NCBI GenBank assembly: GCA_016841665.1
Contig: JAENYT010000017.1
Coordinates: 1-33,278, forward strand
Length of the DNA: 33,278 nucleotides
Origin: Methanobacteriota archaeon
Lineage (GTDB): Archaea; Halobacteriota; Methanomicrobia; Methanomicrobiales; Methanomicrobiaceae
Direction of reading: 5' to 3'
Shown here: positions 14,873-23,237 of the stretch, piece after piece
Layout: every line of letters begins with the position of its first letter
How positions within the stretch are numbered: position 1 is the first letter of the stretch
Notes under the pieces: generated by a model
Seen by the model: the letters and a program-made list of their open reading frames with translations, nothing else
What the model was told of the DNA's origin: nothing
The model's database searches: none
Position numbers and translations under genes: made by a program

Positions 14873-16027
14873 ATGGTAGCAAAAGGCGACATGGTCTACG
14901 CATGGTCCACCGACGCCGATATCCTCAAAAAGGGTGAGCTCGGCGGTGCCGTCACCACGCTCCAGAAGTACGCCCTTGAATCCGGCATGGTCGACGCCGT
15001 GCTGGCGGTGAAGAAGGGCCAGGATCTCTACGACGCGGTTCCTGTGCTCATCACCGACCCGGCAGAACTCGCAGACACCGCCGGTTCACTCCACTGCGGT
15101 ACCCTGCTCGTCACCAGGTTCATCAAGAAGTACCTGGATGGCGCCAAGAACATGAAGATCGGGGTCACCGTCAAGGGCTGCGACATGATGGCACTGCTCG
15201 AGCTCGCAAAGCGCGGAGCCGTCAACCTTGACAATATCCTGACCATCGGCCTCAATTGTGGTGGGTCGGTCAGCGCCGTCTCCGCACGGGAGATGATCGC
15301 CGACAAGTTCGAAGTTGACCCCGACGCGGTCCACAAGGAAGAGATCGACAAGGGCCAGTTCATCATCGAATATGGCGATGAGCACAAGGGCATCTCCATC
15401 GACGATCTCGAAGAAGAAGGCTACGGCAGGCGTTCCAACTGCCGCCGCTGCAAGTACAAGATCCCGCGCCAGGCCGACCTCGCCTGCGGCAACTGGGGTG
15501 TCATCGGCCCGAAAGCGGGCACGGTCACCTTCATCGAGGTCTGCAGCGAGAAGGGTGCCGACCTGCTGACAAAAGCGGTTGCGGCAGGCGCTCTCGCCAC
15601 CGAAGCACCCATCCCCAAGGGTATCGAGATCCGCGGCAAAGTCGAGAACGCGATGTTCAAACTCGGTGACAAGTGGCGTAAAAACGATTTTGCAGCACTC
15701 AGCAAGGACCTCTGGGGAACCATCCAGAAGGAGACCTCACGCTGTATCAAGTGCTACTCCTGCGTGGAGAACTGCCCGGTCTGCTTCACGGTCGCGGATG
15801 AGCTCAAAGGCGAATCAAGGATGATCACATCCGGAGAGATACCGCCAAACCCGATGTTCCACCTGCGACGGTTTGCACACATAAGCGACACATGTGTCAA
15901 CTGCGGCCAGTGCGAAGAGCTCTGCCCGATGGATATCCCACTCGCCCTCTTCTCTCACGCCATTCGGGCGGAAAGCGATGTGGCATATGAACCGAAGCTC
16001 GGGGAAGCTTCGTACAACAACAAATAA
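14873..16027 (+). CDS. fdhB: Formate dehydrogenase beta subunit, F420-reducing (copy 1, short C-terminus)
   Basis: FdhB belongs to the FrhB family. It carries FAD and iron-sulfur clusters and reduces F420 with electrons from FdhA. The ATG at 14873 is chosen (MVAKGDMVYAW, 384 residues) because it follows the fdhA stop by one base and a GGAGG-like site lies just upstream. The frame continues further upstream only as antisense-like Arg-rich sequence inside fdhA. Two ferredoxin-type motifs are visible: C291, C294, C297, C301 and C341, C344, C347, C351. A separate Cys-containing part (CRRCKYKIPRQADLACGNWG) matches the FrhB core. Compared with copy 2 it lacks about 30 C-terminal residues and diverges most after the first cluster motif. 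Confidence 0.94.
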   Translation: MVAKGDMVYAWSTDADILKKGELGGAVTTLQKYALESGMVDAVLAVKKGQDLYDAVPVLITDPAELADTAGSLHCGTLLVTRFIKKYLDGAKNMKIGVTVKGCDMMALLELAKRGAVNLDNILTIGLNCGGSVSAVSAREMIADKFEVDPDAVHKEEIDKGQFIIEYGDEHKGISIDDLEEEGYGRRSNCRRCKYKIPRQADLACGNWGVIGPKAGTVTFIEVCSEKGADLLTKAVAAGALATEAPIPKGIEIRGKVENAMFKLGDKWRKNDFAALSKDLWGTIQKETSRCIKCYSCVENCPVCFTVADELKGESRMITSGEIPPNPMFHLRRFAHISDTCVNCGQCEELCPMDIPLALFSHAIRAESDVAYEPKLGEASYNNK

Positions 16028-16029
16028 AC

Positions 16030-16036
16030 TTTTTTT
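16030..16036 (+). terminator. T-run terminator after the first fdhAB
   Basis: Seven T residues begin three bases after the fdhB stop codon. This fits an archaeal T-rich terminator; no stem is needed. The remaining gap to 16189 holds only the second fdhA promoter. Confidence 0.5.
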
Positions 16037-16146
16037 CATAGCTAACCGGTTTCCCAATTTCATTCTCCACCCCGGCACCTTCAAATCTCGCCGGACAGAG
16101 TCATTTCCACCAATAATCAACAAAAATTTGCGGTTAAACACTATTG

Positions 16147-16190
16147 TTAAATAATACAACATCGAACCCTGTTTGTTCGAGGTTAGAACA
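16147..16190 (+). promoter_or_regulatory. Promoter and start-codon palindrome of the second fdhA
   Basis: TTAAATAAT (16147-16155) is the TATA box, at nearly the same distance from the ATG as in copy 1. TGTTC (16174-16178) and GAACA (16186-16190) flank GAGGTTA, identical to copy 1, whereas most of the sequence between box and palindrome differs. Confidence 0.65.
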
Positions 16191-18256
16191 TGGACATGAA
16201 GTACGTACAGACAACCTGTCCCTACTGCGGGACCGGATGCACGTTCAACCTCGTGGTCAAAGACGGCAAGGTGGTGGGTACTGCACCCTACCACCGCTCA
16301 CCCGTCAATGAAGGTAAGGTCTGCCCCAAGGGGACCTACGCCCACGAGTTCGTGAACCGTGACGACCGCCTCAGCACGCCGCTCATCAAGAAGAACGGCG
16401 AGTTTGTTGAGGCAAGCTGGGATGAGGCATACGCCCTCATCGCTGAGAAATTCAAGGGATACAAACCCGACGAAATCGCAGTGCTCTCGTCAGCACGTAC
16501 CTCCAACGAGGAGAACTACCTGCTGATGAAACTCGCACGCGGTGTATTCAAGACGAAGCACATCGATCACTGTGCCCGTCTCTGCCACTCATCAACCGTT
16601 GCAGGGCTCGCCGCATCCTTCGGATCCGGTGCGATGACCAACTCCATTCTTGACATCGCAGAGTCGAAGTGTGTGTTCATCATCGGCTCCAACACCTTCG
16701 AGCAGCACCCCCTCATCGGCCGCAAAGTTATGCAGGCAAAGATGAACGGCGGGAAACTCATTGTATTCGACCCGCGCTACACGCCGACCGCAAAGCAGGC
16801 GGATCTTTATGCATCCTTCTACTCCGGCACCGATGTGGCCATCTTCAACTGCCTGATGGGTGAGATCATCAGGAACGGATGGGAGGACAAGGAATGGGTC
16901 GGAACCCGGGCGAAGGGATTCGAGGAACTCAAAGAGATGGTGCTCAAGGACGCGTATCTCCCCGAGAACGTCGAAAAGATCTCCGGCATCGCCGCAGAGG
17001 ATCTCAAGACCGCAGCAGAGTGGATCGGAACCGCCGAATCATCCGCACTCCTCTACTCGATGGGTATCACCCAGCACACCGTGGGTGTCGACAACGTCAA
17101 GTCGACCGCAAACATCCAGATGCTGACCGGTAACATCGGCAAGCGCGGTGGCGGCGTGAACGCACTCCGTGGCCAGAACAACGTGCAGGGCGCCTGCGAC
17201 ATGGGCGCACTGCCCGTCGTGTTCACCGGCTACCAGAAGGTCATCGACCCGGCAGCCCACAAGAAGTTCGAGGACGCCTGGGGCTTCCCCGACGGCATCT
17301 GTGCACCGGCGAACGGCTACGAGGTCACCACCATGATCAACGTCCTCGCCGACAACCCCGGCGAACTGAAAGGTATGTACATCATGGGCGAGAACCCGAT
17401 GCTCTCCGATCCGGACCTGACCCACGCAGAGCACGCACTCAAGAACCTCGAGTTCCTTGTGGTCCAGGACATCTTCCTGACCGAGACCGCAGCGCTCGCC
17501 GACGTCGTCCTGCCCGCCACCTGCTACGCAGAGAAGGATGGTACCCAGACCTCCACCGAGCGCCGCGTCCAGATGTGGCGCACGGCACAGGACCCGCCCG
17601 GCGATGCAAAACTCGACTGGAAGATCATCTGCGAAGTGGCAGCCGCAATGGGATACGCGGACCAGTTCCCCTTCCAGAGTGCTGAGGAGATCTTCAACGA
17701 GATCGCCGAACTCACCCCGTCCTACCACGGCATGAACTACGAGCGGCTCAACAAGCCAGAAGCACTCCACTGGCCCTGCCCCACAGAGGACCACCCCGGC
17801 ACGCCCATCCTGCACATCGGCAAGTGCGCACACCCCGACGGCATGGGCGTGATGCATGCACTCGAGTGGAAGCCGCCCGCAGAGGTGCCCGACGAGGAGT
17901 ACCCGTACATCCTCACCACCGGACGCTGTATCTGGCACTGGCATACCGGTTCCATGACCCGCCGCTCGGAGACGCTCGACAACGAGGTCCCCACCGGCTG
18001 GATCGAGATCAACACCGAGGACGCAAAAGACCTCGGCGTGGCAAACAAGGAAATGGTCAGGGCAATCACCCGTCGTGGCGAAGTCGAAGTCGCAGCGAAA
18101 GTGACCGACGAGATCAAGAAGGGCGAGATGTTCATGCCGTTCCACTTCGCCGAGTGTGCAGCCAACAAACTGACCAACAACGCACTCGACCCCGTCTGTA
18201 AGATCCCGGAGTACAAGGCATGTTCTATAAAGGTTGAGAAGATCCAGGAGGCCTGA
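16190..18256 (+). CDS. fdhA: Formate dehydrogenase alpha subunit, F420-type (copy 2)
   Basis: This is the second FdhA, 688 residues, very similar to copy 1 along its whole length. The [4Fe-4S] cysteines C10, C13, C17 and C45 and the active-site Cys132-His133 (CARLCHSSTVAG) are conserved. Differences are scattered, the largest being a three-residue shorter segment near 16880-16960 and a changed C-terminus (VCKIPEYKACSIKV). Many third-codon positions are identical to copy 1, so the pair is a recent tandem duplication or is kept similar by gene conversion. FdhB follows after two bases. Two isoforms may serve different partners, for example free F420 reduction against a heterodisulfide-reductase complex, but the sequence does not show which. 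Confidence 0.95.
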   Translation: MDMKYVQTTCPYCGTGCTFNLVVKDGKVVGTAPYHRSPVNEGKVCPKGTYAHEFVNRDDRLSTPLIKKNGEFVEASWDEAYALIAEKFKGYKPDEIAVLSSARTSNEENYLLMKLARGVFKTKHIDHCARLCHSSTVAGLAASFGSGAMTNSILDIAESKCVFIIGSNTFEQHPLIGRKVMQAKMNGGKLIVFDPRYTPTAKQADLYASFYSGTDVAIFNCLMGEIIRNGWEDKEWVGTRAKGFEELKEMVLKDAYLPENVEKISGIAAEDLKTAAEWIGTAESSALLYSMGITQHTVGVDNVKSTANIQMLTGNIGKRGGGVNALRGQNNVQGACDMGALPVVFTGYQKVIDPAAHKKFEDAWGFPDGICAPANGYEVTTMINVLADNPGELKGMYIMGENPMLSDPDLTHAEHALKNLEFLVVQDIFLTETAALADVVLPATCYAEKDGTQTSTERRVQMWRTAQDPPGDAKLDWKIICEVAAAMGYADQFPFQSAEEIFNEIAELTPSYHGMNYERLNKPEALHWPCPTEDHPGTPILHIGKCAHPDGMGVMHALEWKPPAEVPDEEYPYILTTGRCIWHWHTGSMTRRSETLDNEVPTGWIEINTEDAKDLGVANKEMVRAITRRGEVEVAAKVTDEIKKGEMFMPFHFAECAANKLTNNALDPVCKIPEYKACSIKVEKIQEA

Positions 18257-18258
18257 AC

Positions 18259-19500
18259 ATGGTAGCAAAAGGCGATATGGTATACGCATGGTCCACCGAC
18301 GCCGACATCCTCGAGAAGGGTGAGTGCGGCGGTGCGGTGACCACGCTCCTGAAGTATGCGCTCGAATCCGGCATGGTCGATGCTGTCTTTGCCGTCAAGA
18401 AAGGGCAGGATCTCTATGACGCCGTGCCGGTTCTCATCACCGACCCGGCAGAGGTCATCGAGACCGCAGGATCCCTGCACACCGGAACGCTCCTGCTCTC
18501 AAAGCTCTTCAAGAAGTGGCTCAACGGCGCCCGCGACATGAAGATCGCCGTTCCCCTGAAGGGTTGCGACGTGATGGGCATGTACGAGCTGGCAAAGCGC
18601 GAGCAGATCAACCTCGACAACGTCATCATGATCGGCCTGAACTGCGGTGGATCGGTGAGTTCTATCACCGCCCGTAAGATGATCGCCGATAAATTCGGAG
18701 TCAACCCCGACGACGTCGTCAAGGAGGAGATCGACAAAGGCCAGTTCATCATCATCACCAAGGACGGCGAACACAAGGGCATCTCCATCGACGATCTTGA
18801 AGAGGAAGGCTACGGACGCCGGCCCAACTGCCGCCGCTGCAAGATGAAGATCCCGCGCCAGGCGGACCTCGCCTGCGGCAACTGGGGTGTCATCGGCGAC
18901 AAGGCAGGCAAGGCGACCTTCATCGAGGTCTGCAGCGAGAAGGGAGCAAACCTGGTGAGTGGAGCCGAGAAAGCAGGCGCGCTTGCCACTGAAGCACCCA
19001 TCCCCAAGGGCATCGAGATCCGCGGCAAAGTCGAGAAAGCCATGCTCAAACTCGGTGACCAGTGGCGCGAGAAGGACTTCGCGTCCCTCGGCGAGGGCAC
19101 CGACAGGCTCAAGAAGATCATGGAGGAGACCTCCCGCTGTATCAAGTGCTACCAGTGCATTGAGCAGTGCCCGATCTGCTACTGTGTCGAGTGCAGCACC
19201 AAGAAGCCCTACCTCGTGGAACCCGGCCGCGTCCCGCCGCCCTTCATGTTCCACCTGATCAGGTTCTCCCACATCTCCGACTCCTGTATCAACTGCGGCC
19301 AGTGCCAGGAACTCTGCGCCATGGATATCCCCAACGCACTGTTCATGCACGCACTGCAGACCGAGATGGAGAAGATGTTCGGCTTCACCCCCGGTGTCAA
19401 CATGGACCTGCCCGTCCTTGCGCTCGTCGAAGAGCCGACCGAGCGGAAGCGCCTGGCATCCACCGGAAGCGACCAGATCTTTGACATCTTCAAAGACTGA
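18259..19500 (+). CDS. fdhB: Formate dehydrogenase beta subunit, F420-reducing (copy 2)
   Basis: This is the FrhB-family flavo-iron-sulfur subunit partnered with the second FdhA. It begins with the same MVAKGDMVYAW. Two ferredoxin motifs start at C294 (CIKCYQCIEQCPIC) and C343 (CINCGQCQELC). The additional Cys-rich CRRCKMKIPRQADLACGNWG segment is present as in copy 1. At 413 residues it is about 30 longer than copy 1, because a C-terminal tail after the second cluster motif (FTPGVNMDLPVLALVEEP and beyond) is retained. This tail is probably the standard form and copy 1 the shortened one. A T10 run (19513-19522) ends the operon. Confidence 0.95.
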   Translation: MVAKGDMVYAWSTDADILEKGECGGAVTTLLKYALESGMVDAVFAVKKGQDLYDAVPVLITDPAEVIETAGSLHTGTLLLSKLFKKWLNGARDMKIAVPLKGCDVMGMYELAKREQINLDNVIMIGLNCGGSVSSITARKMIADKFGVNPDDVVKEEIDKGQFIIITKDGEHKGISIDDLEEEGYGRRPNCRRCKMKIPRQADLACGNWGVIGDKAGKATFIEVCSEKGANLVSGAEKAGALATEAPIPKGIEIRGKVEKAMLKLGDQWREKDFASLGEGTDRLKKIMEETSRCIKCYQCIEQCPICYCVECSTKKPYLVEPGRVPPPFMFHLIRFSHISDSCINCGQCQELCAMDIPNALFMHALQTEMEKMFGFTPGVNMDLPVLALVEEPTERKRLASTGSDQIFDIFKD

Positions 19501-19512
19501 TCAGACCAACTC

Positions 19513-19552
19513 TTTTTTTTTTGGCCGAACCGGGCCGAATTATTCAAAAAAA
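19513..19552. terminator. Back-to-back T-run terminators between fdhB and the ClC gene
   Basis: Ten T residues (19513-19522) follow fdhB on the plus strand. Seven A residues (19546-19552) form a T run on the minus strand just past the ClC stop. Together they would stop both converging transcripts. Confidence 0.6.
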
Positions 19553-19567
19553 TCTCGCGTATACCCG

Positions 19568-21376
19568 TCATCGCCAGCGGCCGCGGACGGTGCGGAGCGC
19601 CGCCACCCGGTGTGTATATGCCAGCATGATATCCGAGCGGGTGAGGAACCCGGCGAGGTGTGCGGATTCCGGGGGATCCATCACCGGCAGATGGTTGATA
19701 TCATGCGTGATCATCAAACGCAGTGCCTCTTCCAGCGTGGTTTCCGGCCCGATGGTGACAAGATCCCGTACCATCACCTCGCCAAGGGGGTGATCGAGGG
19801 CATCGCGGGATTGCAGGTCCCTGATATCACCGATGGTAACGATGCCTGCAAGCTCACCCCCTTCCATCACGGGAAAGCCGGTATGTCCGGTGGTGTTGAT
19901 CAGTGCAAGCACCTGTTCGCCCCGTTCTGCAGGCGTGAGCGTCACCACGTCTTCGGCACTGACCATCGCTTCCCTCGCGACAATTCGCTCGAGGATCACG
20001 ATCTCGTATTCACCGCGGTGGGCGTCTGAAAAGGCTTTGTTTTTCACCTGCGACTTGAATATCGAGTGCTCCCCCGTGAGGAGCTGGGCGATGGCCACTG
20101 CACTCATTGCAGGAACGAGCAACGAGAGATCACCGGTCATCTCCACCCCCATGATCATCACCCCGAGCGGGGCATTGGCAATCGCCCCGAAGAGGGCGAT
20201 CATGCCCACCACGGCAAAGGCGGAGATCGACGCGTGGGGGACAATCGAGGGCAGGAGGAGGTGCAGGCCCGTTCCGAGTGCCGCACCGGCGAATCCGCCC
20301 ATGACGATGCCCGGCCCGAAAAGTCCGCCGCTTTCCCCCGAACCAATGGTGAGCGACGTGGTCACGATTTTGGCGAATGGCACGAGGATGAGCACGCTGA
20401 GGGGGAGCATGGAGTACATGGCGAGCTGGAGAAAGCCGTAGCCGGTGCCCAGCCCCGCCAGCCCCACCGTGCCGAGGTCAGGCGAGAGTGCGATGAGCAT
20501 GGCGATGACCGCACCGCTGCAGAACGCCCCGAAGACCGGCTTGAGGATGGAGGGGATCTCAAGACGGCGGAATTCATTGTTCAGCGCCTTTCGTGTGGCA
20601 TGGAAGGTCACGCTGTAGAGCAGGCCGAATCCCGCACAGACGACACCGAGCAGGATGAAGAGCGGGATCTGTACAACGCTCCACGCGATCGTTCCCAGAT
20701 TGAAAATCGGTTCAAACCCTTCGAACGTACAGAAAATTGAGTAACTCACCACCGATGCGAGAAATGCGGAGATCACTGCTTCGGATTCGAAATCACGAAT
20801 ATACAGGACTTCGACCGCGAGAATCGCTCCTCCCAGGGGGGCTTTGAAGATCGCCCCCACACCGGCCCCAATGCCTGTGACCAGTGCGATTCGCCGTTCT
20901 TTTCCGGAGAGACCGGTGATGTCGGCAACGATCGATCCGAGCCCTGCGGCGATGTGGGCGGTGGGACCCTCCCTTCCCGCACTTCCGCCGGTGGCAATGA
21001 CCAGTATGGTGGCCAAGGTCTTAAGGAACGGGACGCGTTTTCGGATCATTCCTTCATGGTGAAATGCATGGATGGCCGCATCCTTGCCCGCCCCCTCGAT
21101 CTCCTCTGCACCGAAGTGCGCCAGCAGGGCTGATGCAAGGCCACCCAGACAGATAACCGGCACAATAAGCCACGGGTTTTCCGGGGGAGCCCATGCGGCC
21201 AGCTGAGTGATACTCGATCCTTCGACCGGGTACTGGTAGGCAAGAACCACCCCCATGAACAGTTCCGTTCCCAGCTGGAGCCCCCTGAAAAAGAGCAGCG
21301 ATCCGAACCCGGAAAAGATTCCTATGAGAACCGCGATGCCCAGCAGTCTGCGATACGAACCTCCTCCTTCGTCCAT
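19568..21376 (-). CDS. ClC-family chloride channel/antiporter with two CBS domains
   Basis: This membrane protein moves chloride, as a channel or in exchange for protons. The N-terminal 430 or so residues carry the hydrophobic helices of the ClC fold. GGSAGREGP contains the gating Glu (Glu148 of E. coli ClC), and GIGAGVGAIFKAPLGG is a second signature. The usual GSGIP chloride motif is replaced by EGAGKD, so selectivity may differ. The C-terminal 130 residues form two CBS domains (TTGHTGFPVMEGGELAGIV and MITHDINHLPVMD), which usually sense adenine nucleotides. ATG 21376 is preferred; an in-frame TTG at 21391 would add five residues. The minus-strand CTATATGG at 21411-21418 is a likely TATA box. 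No link to formate metabolism is proven. Confidence 0.9.
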   Translation of the reverse strand: MDEGGGSYRRLLGIAVLIGIFSGFGSLLFFRGLQLGTELFMGVVLAYQYPVEGSSITQLAAWAPPENPWLIVPVICLGGLASALLAHFGAEEIEGAGKDAAIHAFHHEGMIRKRVPFLKTLATILVIATGGSAGREGPTAHIAAGLGSIVADITGLSGKERRIALVTGIGAGVGAIFKAPLGGAILAVEVLYIRDFESEAVISAFLASVVSYSIFCTFEGFEPIFNLGTIAWSVVQIPLFILLGVVCAGFGLLYSVTFHATRKALNNEFRRLEIPSILKPVFGAFCSGAVIAMLIALSPDLGTVGLAGLGTGYGFLQLAMYSMLPLSVLILVPFAKIVTTSLTIGSGESGGLFGPGIVMGGFAGAALGTGLHLLLPSIVPHASISAFAVVGMIALFGAIANAPLGVMIMGVEMTGDLSLLVPAMSAVAIAQLLTGEHSIFKSQVKNKAFSDAHRGEYEIVILERIVAREAMVSAEDVVTLTPAERGEQVLALINTTGHTGFPVMEGGELAGIVTIGDIRDLQSRDALDHPLGEVMVRDLVTIGPETTLEEALRLMITHDINHLPVMDPPESAHLAGFLTRSDIMLAYTHRVAALRTVRGRWR

Positions 21377-21412
21377 GGAATTCTGAACCAATTATTGAGA
21401 ATCCATACACCA

Positions 21413-21422
21413 TATAGGTAGG
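21413..21422. repeat. Direct repeat TATAGGTAGG, copy 1
   Basis: TATAGGTAGG at 21413-21422 recurs exactly at 21721-21730, at the other side of the gap between the divergent ClC gene and fdhC. The first copy overlaps the likely TATA box of the ClC gene. Confidence 0.45.
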
Positions 21423-21454
21423 TGGTACCCGCCCACCCGGGGTGCACATTTTCA

Positions 21455-21469
21455 CCCCTGAATCAGGGG
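21455..21469. repeat. Palindrome CCCCTGA-A-TCAGGGG
   Basis: Two perfect seven-base arms meet around one base in the 21377-21754 gap. As RNA it gives a five-pair stem with loop GAATC. The gap otherwise holds AT-rich DNA and no credible gene; a 77-codon minus ORF there looks non-native. Confidence 0.45.
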
Positions 21470-21660
21470 GTTATTTGCGCGCCTTCTCCCCAAGAGACGA
21501 ACGATCCGCAGGTTATAAAAATAGAATTCTTGGTCACCGGCACTACTATATAAACGAATTGGTAGAAAATGTGCCGCTTTATCAAGAATCCTCGCATCAC
21601 AACTAGGTACATTGCGAAGAAACCTCAATTTATTCTTAAATCGGGGAAACAAGTAGAAAC

Positions 21661-21730
21661 CTTTTAATACCTTTTCAAGATACAATTAACTTGTCCTATA
21701 CGGGTTTAATACGTTGTTGGTATAGGTAGG
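21661..21730 (+). promoter_or_regulatory. fdhC promoter and leader with inverted repeat
   Basis: CTTTTAATAC (21661-21670) is a plausible TATA box, placing the RNA start near 21692. CCTATAC (21695-21701) and GTATAGG (21720-21726) then form inverted arms at the very start of the leader, around an 18-base spacer. The right arm overlaps the second TATAGGTAGG copy (21721-21730). A ribosome-binding site GAGAGGTG follows nine bases before the ATG. Confidence 0.5.
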
Positions 21731-21754
21731 ATAGTAAAGAGAGGTGTATTAAGT

Positions 21755-22627
21755 ATGGTGTTTCATCCTCCAGTAGCAATTGTTGCAAAAGCTGGTGATG
21801 CCGGCAAGTACAAAGTCGGCATTCCCGCCTGGAACATGCTCCTTCGTGGGTTTATGGCAGGAGCATACATCGCAATCGGTGGTGCTCTCGCTACAACCTG
21901 TTTCACCGGGGTGGCTACGTTCCTCGGAGCCGGTATGGCAAAACTCATTCTCGGTAGCGTGTTCCCTGTTGGGCTTATTATCATCGTTCTTACCGGTGCT
22001 GAACTGTTTACCGGTGACGCGATGCTCGCTCCGATGGCAGCGTTCATTCATAAAGTCAGTTGGGCAAGCGTCCTGAACCTGTGGGTATGGGTATACATCG
22101 GCAACCTGATCGGTTCCATTGTCTACGCATACATCATGGCCTTCGGCCCCTATACCGGCTGGTCTGCAGCAGGTGTGGCAACCGTCAACGCGTTCGGTAT
22201 CAGTGCGGTCAACATCGCAGTCGGCAAGGTCGGCTATGTCGGGGGTGCGGCAATGTGGTCGGCATTCCTCAAGGCAATCGGCTGTAACTGGCTCGTTAAC
22301 CTGGCTGTTCTGCTCGGTATCTGTGCCGATGACCTGATTGGTAAGTTCTTCGGCATCTGGTTCCCGATCATGGCTTTCGTTTCCTCCGGATTCGAGCACT
22401 GTGTAGCAAACATGTACTTCATCCCGGCCGGTATCATGACCTCCGCATACCTCAGCCCTGAGCAGATTGCGACCATTGGAGCTGAAAAGCTTGCAAACCT
22501 GAGCTGGGTTACAATGTGGACCAACAACCTCATCGTCGTTACCATCGGTAATATTGTTGGAGGTCTCGTCTTCGTCGGTGTCATCTACTGGGTCGCATTC
22601 AGAGATGAGATCGCGGCACTGAAGTAA
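21755..22627 (+). CDS. fdhC: Formate transporter FdhC (formate/nitrite transporter family)
   Basis: FdhC brings formate into the cell. The 290-residue protein has the six-helix FNT pore fold and the family motif LTGAELFTGD near residues 79-88, which lies in the pore-lining discontinuous helix. The second half repeats this half-helix arrangement (ANMYFIPAGI). The ATG at 21755 follows a GAGAGGTG ribosome-binding site at normal spacing. It lies downstream of the two fdhAB operons but has its own promoter and leader, so uptake and oxidation can be regulated separately. A small OB-fold membrane protein gene follows after 10 bases. Confidence 0.94.
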   Translation: MVFHPPVAIVAKAGDAGKYKVGIPAWNMLLRGFMAGAYIAIGGALATTCFTGVATFLGAGMAKLILGSVFPVGLIIIVLTGAELFTGDAMLAPMAAFIHKVSWASVLNLWVWVYIGNLIGSIVYAYIMAFGPYTGWSAAGVATVNAFGISAVNIAVGKVGYVGGAAMWSAFLKAIGCNWLVNLAVLLGICADDLIGKFFGIWFPIMAFVSSGFEHCVANMYFIPAGIMTSAYLSPEQIATIGAEKLANLSWVTMWTNNLIVVTIGNIVGGLVFVGVIYWVAFRDEIAALK

Positions 22628-22637
22628 GAGAGACTCA

Positions 22638-23147
22638 ATGAAAATCGGAAAGATAAATGTGAGGATCTCACCCGTCTCTCTGGCGGTGTTCGGGATCTTC
22701 ACCCTTATTTTACTCATCTATGTGTATTTGAGCGGTGAGGTCGCGGTACTGTACTGGGCCCTTCCGTCAGCTCTGTTGCTCCTGATCATCCCGGCAGCGC
22801 TCAACTATATGAGCCAGGATCAGTATGCCCGCCTCGAACCCATCTATGAGAAAGAAGCAAAAAAGGTGGGGATCAAACAGATCAACCTGGGTATGCTCAG
22901 CCAGCCTGTGCGGGTCGAGGGTGTCGTCGAGCGTGTCTATTTCCGCTATCTTAACAGGCCACAGTATCTGGTTGCCGACAGGACCGGTGAGATCTCGGTG
23001 AAGATGTTTACCAGCCCACAAGAGGACATCAAAAAAGGAGATGTCGTGGAAGTGCTGGGTAACATTATGAAGCGGTATATCATCACCGGCGATGCGATCA
23101 TCAACTGTGTGTCCATTAAAAAGATCGACAAGAGCCAGAAACCCTGA
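22638..23147 (+). CDS. Membrane-anchored OB-fold protein, function unknown
   Basis: No named function is recognised. The 169-residue protein has two adjacent membrane helices (about residues 12-31 and 35-57) with a very short turn between them, so both termini face the cytoplasm. A soluble C-terminal part follows, about residues 85-160. Its pattern LSQPVRVEGVVERVYF...YLVADRTGEISVKMF...DIKKGDVVEVLG is that of an OB fold of the tRNA/helicase type. It lies 10 bases after fdhC, preceded by a weak GAGAG site, so it is probably co-transcribed with the transporter. It may assist, anchor or regulate FdhC, or bind nucleic acid at the membrane; the sequence does not decide. Confidence 0.75.
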   Translation: MKIGKINVRISPVSLAVFGIFTLILLIYVYLSGEVAVLYWALPSALLLLIIPAALNYMSQDQYARLEPIYEKEAKKVGIKQINLGMLSQPVRVEGVVERVYFRYLNRPQYLVADRTGEISVKMFTSPQEDIKKGDVVEVLGNIMKRYIITGDAIINCVSIKKIDKSQKP

Positions 23148-23237
23148 GCGGACTTTGGCTCTGCTGTTCTATGGAGACACCCTGATCATGCCTCGCTGCA
23201 GATCGGGGGCTGTTTTCATTCATTGAACCCGTGCAAT

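Noticed and set aside
17039-18289. Long minus-strand ORF opposite the second fdhA
   Set aside because: It is a mirror of a strongly supported gene caused by GC-rich codon use; the same kind of shadow appears opposite the first fdhA.
21452-21685. 77-codon minus ORF in the ClC-fdhC gap
   Set aside because: It covers palindromes and the fdhC promoter, has no motif, and its composition is like intergenic DNA.
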